NCBI GenBank assembly: GCA_014904845.1
Contig: MU119266.1
Span: 124,001-188,000 of the forward strand
Source of the DNA: Acephala macrosclerotiorum
Lineage: Eukaryota > Ascomycota > Leotiomycetes > Helotiales > Mollisiaceae
Reading direction: 5' to 3'
DNA: 64,000 nucleotides
Part shown: positions 1 to 11,800 of the stretch, piece by piece
Layout of the letters: each line of letters starts with the position of its first letter
Position numbering within the stretch: position 1 is the stretch's first letter
The notes under the pieces: generated by a model
What the model saw: the letters and a program-made list of their open reading frames with translations, nothing else
Databases searched by the model: none
Told to the model about the DNA's origin: nothing
Made by a program: the position numbers and the translations under genes

Positions 1-120
1 GGGCTACACGAATAGATCATGTCTTCGGGTACGTGATGACTTGAGGTCGCCTTACCTTGTTGATAGATTCCGAGATCGCGCGAGTGTGTGTGTGAAGTTG
101 TCACATCTTTCCTCTCTCTG

Positions 121-133
121 GAATATTTAAAGG
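121..133 (+). promoter_or_regulatory. TATA-like box upstream of the NmrA-like gene
   Basis: The stretch GAATATTTAAAGG lies about 130 bp before the ATG at 264, followed by a pyrimidine-rich leader. Position and composition fit a fungal TATA-like element. No transcript evidence is available. Confidence 0.3.
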
Positions 134-263
134 TTTGATGGCTCCCTCCAATTTGATTCGTGCTCATCTACAAAATACACACTCTTCAACTCATACGCTT
201 CTCACGATCTCAACCCTTGTCCCAATTTTCAATTTTCATCCAAGACCACCCACGCCCATCAAA

Positions 264-2095
264 ATGGGATCCAAGAAACTCCTCGTCGTCTTCGGTGCAA
301 CAGGCAACCAAGGTGGCTCAGTAATCAAAACAGTCCTCTCCGACACCCTTCTCTCCTCAATTCCAACTCCGAGGCATCACCCGCGACGCCACCAAACCAT
401 CCGCAGTCGCTCTTACCTCCCAAGGCGTCGAACTCGTCAAAGCCGATCTCGACAACAAGGAGTCCTTGAAGAAGGCATTGGATGGGGCGTATGCTGTCTT
501 CGCGGTTACAAACTGGCAGGAAGTGTTGGATAAAGAGAGGGAGGTACAGCAGGGGAAGAACATCGCTGATGTTGCCAAAGTTCGTCCCCCCCCTCTCCTT
601 TCCCTCCGAGTATTGGATTACTGACTCGAGCAGGAGCTCAATGTCCAGCAGGTAATCTGGAGCAGTCTTCCCAACGCCACCAAGAGTAAGTGATCCCAAA
701 ATCCGACTTTGACGAGATAACACTGACGGATCAAACAGTCACAAAAGGCAAAAACACCGGCGTCCTTCACTTCGACTCCAAGGCCGTCGTCGAGGAATAC
801 ATGAAATCCATCTACCTCCCAGCCACCTTCCTCCTCCTCGGCGTATTCTTCCCTTACGTCCTTTTCCAACTCGTACCCACCTCCGCAGACCCCAATAAGA
901 AATTATACGCCTTGAAATCTCCTCTCCCTACCAGCACTAAATACGCCCTCATCGACGTGAATAATGATGTGGGGAAGTATGTTAAGAGTATTCCCCTTAA
1001 TCGTGAGAAATTGTTGGGGAAGCAAGTCTTAGGTAGAGAGAGAGAATCAGTGTAAGAAAAAAATATTCAACTATTTAAATAGCTATTGAATAGTATTGAG
1101 TACTATTGAGTTGAGTAGGAGTAGCGGTGCTATGACTAAGCTATTGAGTTGAGTAGTGAGTAGCTACTCAATACTATTGAATAAACACGTGATCGTGACA
1201 TATAAAATTATATAAATAAAATATTTTCAATAAGAAAATAAAACTTTTAATCTAAGTATTAAAATTTAAGGCAATTTATAGTTTGAATAAAAAAAACAAT
1301 AAAAATAACTTTTTTTAATATAAAACAAAATTTTAAAGTTTAATTAATATATATATTATTTAATAAATCGAATAATATTTCGATTTTTAAACTATCGGAG
1401 ATTATTTTAAGTATTCGAAAAATTTTAAATCTCGAAGAATATATTTTTAAATAATTTATTCGATTTATTATTAATTAAATCTTTCGAGTTAATTATCGGA
1501 GAGTTATTGGTTTTCGACGTCGGCAAAACCTTCGAAGCTTAAATAAGCAAAGCGCTTTACTCAATCAGGCTTACTCTTTTAGCCCTTTCGCTAATTCAGC
1601 CAATTAAGCATTGCGGCTCAAACCCACGTGATTCTATTCAATAGCCTACTCAATACTACTCATTAGCTATTGAGTTGAGTAGAGTAGCATAGGATTTTGG
1701 TTAAGTTGAGTTGAGTAGCACTAGAATTGCTATTGAATACTACTCAATTTCTCACACTGGAGAGAATACTCCATTGAAGAAACGGCCAGAGTCTTGCGGG
1801 ACGTCGGAGGACTTGATGTGAAAGCGGAGCAGGTGTCTGAGGTGGAGTATAGGGGTATCCTTGCAGCGGTCGGCTTCCCGAAGTTCTTGCAGGATGATAT
1901 GGTGTCCAACATGGAGTATATTCAGGAGTATGGGTTCTTTGGTGGGGAGGATGTGAAGAGGGATCATCATGTGAGTTCAATTTTGTCCGACAACTTGTGG
2001 GGTATTGGCTGATGGATTGGTAGCTTTTGACTGAGTCTCTTGAGAGTTTTGAGCAATGGGTTGCAACTAGCCCGGCAGTTACCGCTATGAAGTGA
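264..2095 (+). pseudogene. NmrA-like NAD(P)-binding protein, disrupted
   Basis: This is an NmrA-like atypical short-chain dehydrogenase. Such proteins bind NAD(P) and act as redox or nitrogen-metabolite sensors or oxidoreductases. Translation from 264 gives a Rossmann start with the motif GATGNQGGSV, and later segments typical of the family (AYAVFAVTNWQE, VIWSSLPNATK, GVLHFDSKAVVEEYM, LIDVNNDVGKYV). Proposed exons are 264-579, 634-685, 739-1039, then 1768-1970 and 2034-2095, ending ...SPAVTAMK. Two lesions are visible. Exon 1 changes frame near 338-357, consistent with one extra base. A 712-bp element sits at 1048-1759. Removing the element and one target-duplication copy restores an open frame across the junction. 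The frameshift could be a sequencing error; the insertion is unambiguous. A short truncated product is the most that could be made. Confidence 0.88.
1048..1759. mobile_element. Non-autonomous hAT-type element inserted in the NmrA-like gene
   Basis: The ends are CAGTGTAAGAAA at the left and, on the reverse strand, CAGTGTGAGAAA at the right: a 12-bp terminal inverted repeat with one mismatch. It is flanked by perfect 8-bp direct repeats GAGAGAAT at 1040-1047 and 1760-1767. An 8-bp duplication with CAGTG-type ends is the hAT superfamily signature. Subterminal regions hold many copies of CTATTGAGTTGAGTAG-like motifs in both orientations, as is usual for hAT transposase-binding ends. The centre (about 1,200-1,500) is AT-rich and has no coding potential, so the element needs a transposase from elsewhere. 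Confidence 0.93.
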
Positions 2096-2515
2096 GCAAG
2101 CTCAAGGCAATAGCAGAACATTAGGCGAGTATGGGAAGTTGTAATTGCTCTTGGAATTTCGCTCCGAGTTCTTGAAATGGGAATAAGCACATTCGATTCA
2201 GATTATTGCACCTCAATTACTTCGTTTACTTACACGGTGTCTGGCGGCAGCCCGTTGAATCTCCCAGCCATGTTCGGCCTTTCTAAGCATCTCTCATCTT
2301 CTGCCAGGACCGCCATCAGCCGAGCTGTTTATTTCAACCCTGCTTCGGCCAAGAATCCAGAAGAGGCTGGGAGTTTGAAAACACTGCCAGGTCGGGTAGT
2401 CCCCTAAACCTACTAACGTGAGTACTTGATCATTTTCATCTGCGGTCTTGTACGACTTCGACATCACATTCCTCGTTCTCAATATAATCGTTAATCGCGT
2501 GTAAGCGCAATATGA
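2096..2515. other. Gene-free transition into the AT-rich block
   Basis: Normal-composition sequence follows the NmrA-like stop codon. Short open frames on both strands (for example 2,177-2,407) show no recognisable family or splice structure. Composition falls abruptly to almost pure A/T at about 2,515. Confidence 0.5.
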
Positions 2516-3765
2516 CCCGAGTTTTAAAATTATATATATCGTATTTTTATTCTTATATTACGTTTTTTAAAATCGAAAATAAATATTAATATTATTAATA
2601 AATTAAAAATAATTTTAATTTTAATTTTAATTAGTAAAAAAATAATATATATATATATAATAAAAAGAAATTTATTTTTTAAAATTATAATATAAAAATT
2701 AAATTATATAAACGTAAAATAAAAAAATTAAAATTAAAATAATTAATTATTAAACAATTATTTAATTTAATTAATATTAATAATTTTTTTTTAAAAAAAA
2801 AATTTTAATTTATAAATTATAAATATATTTTTACGTAATTAAACTTTAAAAAATTATTTATAAAATAATTATTATTATATATTATAATATTTTTTTATTT
2901 TTATTTTCGTTTTTATTAATTAATTTTTAAATATTATATTTAATTTTAATCGTTTTATAATAAAATTAAAAATAATAAAAATAAAAATTTTTATTTTAAT
3001 TTTTATTATTATATATAATTTAAAAATAAAAATTATATAAACAATTATTTTATAAATTAAATTATTATTAATATATTATATACAATTTTTATTTAATAAA
3101 TAAAATTAATATATATTATTTAAAATATATTTATTTATAAAAATTTTATTTTATTTTTAATTTATATTTATTAAATAATAATAGAATATTTAATATAAAA
3201 AATTTATAAATTTAATTAATAAATTTAATTTTTTTTAATTTTTTAAAATAAATATATTATTAATTTATATATTTATATTTTATAATAAACGTTATATATT
3301 TTATATTAATATATTTTTAATTTCGTTTATTATAAACGAATTATTTAATTAAATATATTAAAATATTAATTATATATAATATTAAATAATATTTTTTATT
3401 AAAAATAATTTATTAATAATTAATTTTATAATTAATTATAAAATAATTAAATATTTAATAAAAAAATATTTATAAAAAAAATAAATAAATTATTTTTTCG
3501 TTTAAAAAATTAAAACGTTAAAAAAAATATAAAACGAGATTTTTTTTATAAATTATTTAAATTTATAATAAAAATAAAAATTAATATTAATAAAAAATTT
3601 AAATAAAAAATTTTTTTATTATAAATATTCGATTTTATAATTAAAATACTATAATAATTTTTTGAATATTTTATAACGTTTTATATTTTATTTATAATTT
3701 TAAATTAAATAATTAATAATACGTATAAAAAATATTATTTTACGATTATATTTAATAAAATATTA

Positions 3766-3895
3766 TATTGGAAAAATAGTATATATAGTAAAAAATAATT
3801 CATTCTATAAAACTACAATATAAAAATTAAACTTGATAAATTATATTAAATTAAATTAGATTATATCACTTGATCTCGAGTTTTTTCACGTAATA
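3766..3895. repeat. LTR copy, left
   Basis: This 130-bp repeat matches 7,734-7,863 along its full length, with differences that are nearly all C/T or G/A. It is the left terminal repeat of the element above. Confidence 0.72.
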
Positions 3896-6800
3896 AAGTA
3901 CTTTTTTTTGAAGATTTCTCACGTTCTCGTAAAACTAAAATTTTTTTACAATATTTTCTCTTTTTTCACTTTATTTAAAACTCGAAACAATTACAAATTC
4001 GTAGTTATATTTTTCGTTTTTTTGTAAAAATAAAAAATATTTCACGTATATAATTTATATCGTAAAAAAAAAATTTAAAAAATATTATTTTAATTTCTTT
4101 TTTTCAACAATTCTAATATTAATTTCTTATTTTCGTAATTATAAAATTCTTATTCTTTAATCGATTTTTTATCGTTTTATTAACAATTTTTATATTTTTT
4201 TTTATATTAATTTATCGATAAAATTTTAAAGAATTTAAAAAAAAATAATGAATTCTAATATTAATATAATAATAAAACGTATAAAACTTATTAATATTAA
4301 ATACATTTAATATTTATATAACGTAATCGAATTCAATATATTTAAAAAATAAAAATATTAATTTTAAAGATTAAAATATCGACTTTGTAAATTAGTATAA
4401 TACTCTAGTAAAACTTTGTATTGATCTACGAAAACAAATATCAATTGAATAAACTATTTATAATCTCGATTCTATTAATATTATTCTTATAAAAAACTAT
4501 TTAAATAATAATTAAAAAGATTTTAATAGAATATAAAATCGCGAAAAATGTATTATTAATAAAATTAAAACAATTTCAATATTAATAGTAAATAATATTA
4601 TTGTATATTAAAATTATTTTTCTCGAAATTAATTTAAAAATAATATACTATTGAAATAAATAATAAAAATTGATTTAATTATTTAAAAATCAAAAATTGT
4701 TTTGTAATATTATAATTATTTTATAAAAAAAAAAATTTGATTTATTGTTAAATTTTTTATTTTATTGTATTTTAAAGTAAATATTTACGAAATATAATCC
4801 ATTTATAAATCTAATAATAAAGTTTTTCATATAAATATATTTATAATTTTTTTAACGTATTTTAAAATTTTAAAATCGAAATATTTTTCGTATTACGATT
4901 TCTATTAATTTTTTATATTTCAAAAACAATAAAATTATATTTTTAAAATTTTATTAATTATTTTAATTAAATTTTTTATTCTAATTAATATTTCATTTGA
5001 AATAAAATCGAATAAATTCTTTTAAATTTTTTAAAATACTATTTTCTTTAAAATAAATTTTTTAATATATTTAATAATCGATTTTTATTTTTTTCAAATT
5101 TTAATATTAAAAACATTCGTTAGTAAATTTTATAATACTTTTTAATACTTATATAATCAATTTAAATCACTAGTTTTTAAAGTGTTTATATTAAAAAATA
5201 AATTGTATTTTTTGAGAATAGTAATTTTATCAATTTTGACGTTTTCGTTTTCGATTTTTTTATCGATATTTATTGTATTTATTTCAAGTATTTTTAATCA
5301 ATTTTATTTTATTTTAATAAAAATCGTAAAATACTTAAATTAATTATCGCGTAATTTATTGTAATAATCGATATAATTTACATACAAATTTTAATTTTTT
5401 TTTAATTTTTTTTAAAGTATTAAATTTATTGTTATTAATTATTATAATATTTAATTCTTGAAAATAATTAAATTAATAATAAAAAATTAATTTTATCGAG
5501 TTTTTAAACGATAAATATTATTCGATTTTAAATTATTTTGTAAAACGAAACAATTTATTTATATTATTTTCGATATTTTTTTTGAATTTATATTTTATAT
5601 TGTTTTTAATATAATTTAAAAAAGAGTTTTCTCGCGAATTGTAATAAGAAATTGTAATTTTTAATATTGATTTTAATAATTAATTTTGTATTTTCGAGTA
5701 TTAAAAACTTTATTACTAAAGTATTTATTAATTTTAATAAATTTATTAATATATCGTTTACAATTTCAATTAATTAAATTATTATCGAGTATATTTTCTA
5801 GTTTAATTTTCAAATTATTTTTATTTTAATTTTTTGTATTTATTTTATTATTTTAAAGATTTTATTAACGTTTAATCGAAATAAAATTAATTCAATTAAA
5901 ATAAAATTTTATATCGATAATTACAAAATCAAAATTAAACGTTCGAATTCGTTTTTAATTTATTAAATTAGTAAATAAATATAAAAATTATTTAAGTTTA
6001 AAATAAATTTAATAAATAATCGTTCGATGAAAAGTTTTATATTATTAAAAAAATCGCTATATTTAATATAGAATTTATCGATTTAAAATTGAGTAAATAA
6101 TTTGTTATTGAAAAATTTTTAATAAATAATTTGATATATTTTTATGTGAAAAAAATTTTTTTTTTTATTAATTTTTTAAAATTTTTTATTGTTTTTTGAT
6201 TAAAAAATTTGAAAAATTGAAAAATTGAATTTGTATTTTTTTATTAAAAGAATTTAAAGAATTTTTTTTATATATATTTAAAAAAATTAATATATCGTAA
6301 AAAATTTAATAAAATATTATTAAATTTAAATAGAGAAACTAATAAAATTGTTAGAAAAATTAATAAAATATTTTTAAAATTTGATAAAAAATTAAAAAAT
6401 TAAATATAAATAGTAATAAAATTTTTAAAAAATCTATTTTGTATTTGTAATAAAATTCGTAGAATATTTTGTAATCGAAAACGAATTTATTATTTTTGTT
6501 TAAAATTAAATTGAAAAAAATTAAATAATAAATAATATTATTTAATTCGTCGTTTAATAAAAGTAATAAAGTATATTATTTTCGTATATTGAAAGTAAAT
6601 AGATTTTTTTCGAGTTCGATAAAATTTGTATCGAAAATTAAAAATTTGCGAACGTTAAAATCGTTGTTATTAAACGTTATACGTTATTTTGTAGAAGTAA
6701 AACGTATAATAAAATTAAATAATTTTGATTTTAAAAATTATTGTTATTATGAATAAAATTAAATAATTGTAATTATTAAAAATAGAAATATTGTATAAAA

Positions 6801-7733
6801 AAAAATTGAAATAAACAAATTATAAACAAACGAAATTACATTAATAAATAAAATAAATATAATAAATCTAAAAATAAAATTCTTTAATCGATTAAAATTA
6901 TATAAACTTTTTTAAATCGATTGTTTTTTTGAGATAATTTCGAGATTTGCGTAATTGTTTAATTTTTTGTTATTAAACTCGAGATTGATTTCTTAAGCGA
7001 ATACGTATATAAATTCGAATTAAAAATTTTAATACGCGAGTTTCGTATTTTTAAATAAATTCGATTATATTTTTAAATAATTCGATTTTATATTATTAGT
7101 TTTATGTATTATTATAATTTTTTTATTTGATTAAATACTTGAGATTATTTTTATTATTATATCAAATATATTTTTTATCGACAATTTTTTTAAATTCTTA
7201 AAATTTTTAATTATTATTATATTTATTGTTTAAATCGACGTCGATTAATTCTATAGTATTAAAATTTTTAGAGTTCTTAGAATTTTTTTTTTTTTCATTT
7301 TCAAATATATATTTCGATTTTCAAACTAATATAATAATTTTAGCGATTATAATAAACTTTTTAAAAATCGTATTAAAATTAATTTTACTTTGAATTTATG
7401 CGTTCAAAATAGAAATATTTTTTGATTCTATCGAAATTTTTATACTTCGTAAAATCGAAACAATTCCAAAAACAAAATTAAAACGAAATAAACGAAAATT
7501 CAAAAAATATTAAATAATAAATTGAATAGTTTCAATAGTTTGAAATTCGAAATCGTTGATATATTTGTATTTGATTCGTTGAAACTTTTAAAAGTCGTAT
7601 ACGATTTCGACGATATTTTGTGCGATTAATATATTAATTATTAGAAAATAAAACGACAAACGAAAAACTATTAAAATTGCGTTTCGAAGTAAATATAAAG
7701 TCTTAAAACGAATAAATTAATATTATTACTATT

Positions 7734-7863
7734 TGTTGAAAAAGTAGTATATATAGTAAAAAATGATTCATTCTATAAAATTACAATATAAAAATTAAAC
7801 TCAATAAATTATAGTAAATTAAACTAAATTGTATTATTTGATCTCGAGTTTTTTCACGTAATA
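7734..7863. repeat. LTR copy, right
   Basis: This copy is the same length as the left LTR. It begins TGTTGAAAAAGTAG and ends CACGTAATA, followed by TATTA. Confidence 0.72.
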
Positions 7864-8591
7864 TATTATTTATAACTTATAAAACTTTTATTAATTATTT
7901 AAAAAAAATTTGTATAATTTATAAATTATTTATAAAATTTTAAAAATTTTATATAAATAAATAATAATTAAACTTCGAATTACAATTTTATAATCGATTT
8001 TATAATTATATATAAAAGTATTATAATTCGAAATAAAATACAACGTATTATTATAAAAATTAAAAAATATAAAAAAATATATAATTAATATTAATTTTAT
8101 TAAAAAATAATAATAATTAATATAAAATAAATTTTAAATATTTTAAAAAAAATTATATTAAAATTATATATTATAAAAATATTTTAAAAATAATTTTAAA
8201 AATTAAAAAATTTAATTAAAAAATTATATAATTATTTAATATTTATAAATAAAAATCGATTTTTACGAATTTATAAAAAATTAATAATAAAATAAAAAAA
8301 AAATTTAATTTCGATTTTTTTTAATTTTTAATTAACGATTATAATTATTACGTAATATAAATTTAAAACGTTATATAATTATTTAAATAATAAATAATAT
8401 TAATTAAAATTATATAAAATATAATATATTAATATTAATAATTTTAAATTTAATTATAAATATAATAATAATTTAATAATTACGTATAATATTAATTTTA
8501 AACGAATTAATATCGTTTTATTAAAATTGAAATTATATTTTTTTTAATTTTTATACGCTTTTTTAAATAATTAATTATAATTTAATAAATA

Positions 8592-8800
8592 TTGTAAATA
8601 CAATATTAATTTAGTAATTACGTGCGATATTAAATTAGATCGAAACTAGTATTACTTACGTTAAAATTGAGATTATATTTTTCAATTTTTACGTATTTAT
8701 TAGATTTATAATTTACAATTAATTAACGAATTATTTAGTCTATTTATTTATTTTGTTTTTAGTTTATTATTAGTAATAAATATTTCTAGTAATATTAATA
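8592..8800. repeat. 209-bp dispersed repeat, copy 1
   Basis: It begins TTGTAAATACAATATTAATTT and ends near CTAGTAATATTAAT. It matches 29,092-29,300 over its full 209 bp. The immediately upstream stretch (about 8,455-8,590) is a more degraded second copy in tandem. Equal lengths suggest solo LTRs or a small element, but no convincing target duplication was found. Confidence 0.7.
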
Positions 8801-11800
8801 TTGATTAATAATTGTTTAATTAATTACGAAATAATAAAAATTTATTTAAAAAAGATTAATTATAATAAAACAAAAATTTTATTAAATTTATTATAAAATG
8901 CGTTTAAAATAATTAATGTATTTTCGAAAGAATAAAAATCTATAAAAATTTTTTTATAAAAACGCGTCGAAAATATTGAAATTATTAAAAACTTAAAAAA
9001 AATAATATGAAAACAATTTTAAATTTATATTTATTTTTTAAGTTTACGTTTATTACGTAAAATAATAGCGTTTACGAAAAACGAATAAAAAAATGTAAAA
9101 ACGATTTTAAGTTTGTATTAATTTACTTGAAATTACATTAAAAATAAAATCAATAAAATTTTTTTACGATTTTATTTATTATTTGATCAAAAACGTATAA
9201 ATATTAATAATAATATTTATTCGAATTCGAATTAAAACTTTTAATTTTTTTATTATTTATTATATAATTATTTTTTAAAATAATAAATTTATTTAAAATT
9301 AAATTCGTTTATAATAAAAATAAATAAAAAAAAAATTTCGATTTTACGAACAATAAAAATTTTAATAAACAAATATTAAATAAATATATTTTTTATCGAT
9401 TTAAAATATATAAAAAAAAAAAATACTCGAATTACAATTTATAGAAATATTTTCGAGAGAATTTTAAAAAATACATATAATAAATTTCATGTTTAATATA
9501 TAAAAATTTTATACGTCGTCTTTGAAATTTTTTACGTATTTACGAAATCTGAGTATTAAAAAATAAAAAATTTATTATTAATAATTTCAAAAAAGTTTTT
9601 TAATAAAAATTTTTTTATAAATAAATATCAAAAAAAATTATCGATTAATTAAAAAATGAAAATTTTTTCTTTCGATAAAATCGATCAATCGAATTAATAA
9701 ATTAAAGTATTTTAATACTAATAATCAATAATAAAAATATAATTATTTTTACGATTTCAATTATTAATACGAATTTCTTTCTTACGACGATAATTATTTT
9801 TACGATTATTTCTTATATTTTTTTTATTACGATTTTTTTTTACAAATACGAATTTATTTTATATTTTTTTTATTACAATTTCTTTTACAAATACGAATTT
9901 GTTTAATACAATACAAAATATTCAATTTATTTACTAGTAATTTTTTTAAAAACAATCGAATATATATAACAATTTATAAAATATTTTTATTAAATTGTTT
10001 ATAAATTTAATAAAAATTTATATTGATAATAAAAAGTATAATAAAAAACTATACGATATTTTTAATCGCAAATTATTAATTTTTTATAATTATTATAATA
10101 AAATTGAATTATTTTTAAATCAATATAATAAAATATTTTTTATTAGTTTTATAAAACGTACGAATATATTTTATTTCAATAAATTTATAAAAAAAAATTT
10201 AATTTTATTATATTAATAATAATAATAAAAATTTATTTTAAAATTAAAAAAAATCGTTAATTATATATATTTTTATAAAAAAAACAATTTTGATAAAAAT
10301 TATTATAATTAATTTAATAAAATTTAAATTGAATTATTTATAATTATTTTTTAATCAATTTTAAAAGATTTAATTTAATTTATTATTAAAATATTAAACG
10401 GAATATAATTTGCGAAATCAAATTATTAATATTTGTCGAAATATTAAAAAATGCAATTTTATTTTCTATAAATTTATTAATATTTTTAAAAGCGTTTACG
10501 TTGAATTACGATTAGTAGTAAGTATTACGACGCGATCACGTGAAATATAATAATATAGTTTGGATTCTATTTCTCAAAATAAAAAAAACGAATTCAATTA
10601 AAATTAAATCAATCGTATTTATAAAAAATGAAATAAAAAATATAATCGAAAATAAAATCGAAAATATTAAAATTAAAATTTTTTTCGAAATAAATATTAT
10701 AAAAATTATAAATTTCAAAGAAAATTATACTAGAAAAAATACTATATTTGTAATAAATCGAAATATTAATTTATAAAATATATAATAAAAAACGATAACA
10801 AATATATATAAAGTTTTAATAATAAATTTAATATATAATAAATCGAGATATTATAATAATTTATTATTAGAATTTTTTCATTAAAATCGAGAGAATAAAA
10901 AGTTTATTAAAAAATATTCAAATAATAAAAATTGATCAATTGTTAATAAGTATAAAAATAGAAAACGAGAATAAAAATTATTTTATTAAATTCGAAAAAA
11001 TCGATAATATATAAATAATAATTATTTTAAATAATTAATTTATTCGTTATATAATTATAAAAAAAATGTATTTAATATTTTATTATTATAATTCGAATTA
11101 AAAAATATTTTTATTTTTATTTTCAAAAATCGATATTTATTAAAAGTTTTTTAAAGTATTATATTAAATAATAAAATTATAAAAATATTAATAATCGAAT
11201 AATTATAATTTTTAATATTATAAAAATTTAATTTAATATATTAATAATTAAAATTTATAAAATTGAATTTAAAAAAAAATCGTATTATTATAAAAAATTA
11301 TTTATATTATTTTTATTTTATATTTAAAATATAAAAAATATAAATATAAAATTTAATAATTTTAAATATTATTATATTAATTAAAAAAAATTTATTTTGA
11401 AATTATTTTATTAATATTAAATTATATTAATTATATAAACATTTTAAATATTTATTAATATAACGTTTTAAAAAAAAATTTTAATAAATTAATTATAATA
11501 TAAATATTAATTATTATTATTATAATTATTATTAAATATATAAAAATTTTTTAAAAAATTTAAATTTATTTTATAAAATAATTATAAGTTTAATTATTTA
11601 ATTATTATTAACGTTTTATATTTAAATAAAAAAATTTTTTATAAATAATAAATTCGTTTATAATATTTTAAATCGTTAAATTTTTAAAAAATATATTTAT
11701 AAAAATAATATAAAATATTTTTTGTATATATTAAATCGATATATATTAAAAATTATTTAATTATTTCATTTATAAAATTTTAATAAAATATTAAAATAAT

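Larger units (their letters stand above)
3766..7863 (-). mobile_element. Degraded LTR retroelement (about 4.1 kb, 130-bp LTRs)
   Basis: Two 130-bp direct repeats at 3,766-3,895 and 7,734-7,863 share the core AGTATATATAGTAAAAAAT and the end ATCTCGAGTTTTTTCACGTA. The outer flanks are TATTA at 3,761-3,765 and 7,864-7,868, a 5-bp target duplication, although this is weak evidence in A/T DNA. Unmutated LTR ends would be TG...CA. Read on the minus strand, the base run next to the LTR at 7,731 resembles a C-to-T/G-to-A version of a TGGTAGC-type primer-binding site, and an A-rich run precedes the other LTR near 3,900. Orientation is therefore probably minus. Coding sequence is beyond recognition, so Copia versus Gypsy cannot be decided; size and short LTRs suggest Copia. 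Confidence 0.7.

Noticed and set aside
9995..10216. Open frames of 60-100 codons in the AT-rich blocks, also 10,540-10,776, 27,802-28,110 and 37,065-37,268
   Set aside because: They consist almost wholly of Ile, Lys, Asn, Phe and Leu codons expected by chance in about 90% A/T DNA, and show no domain or splice signal.
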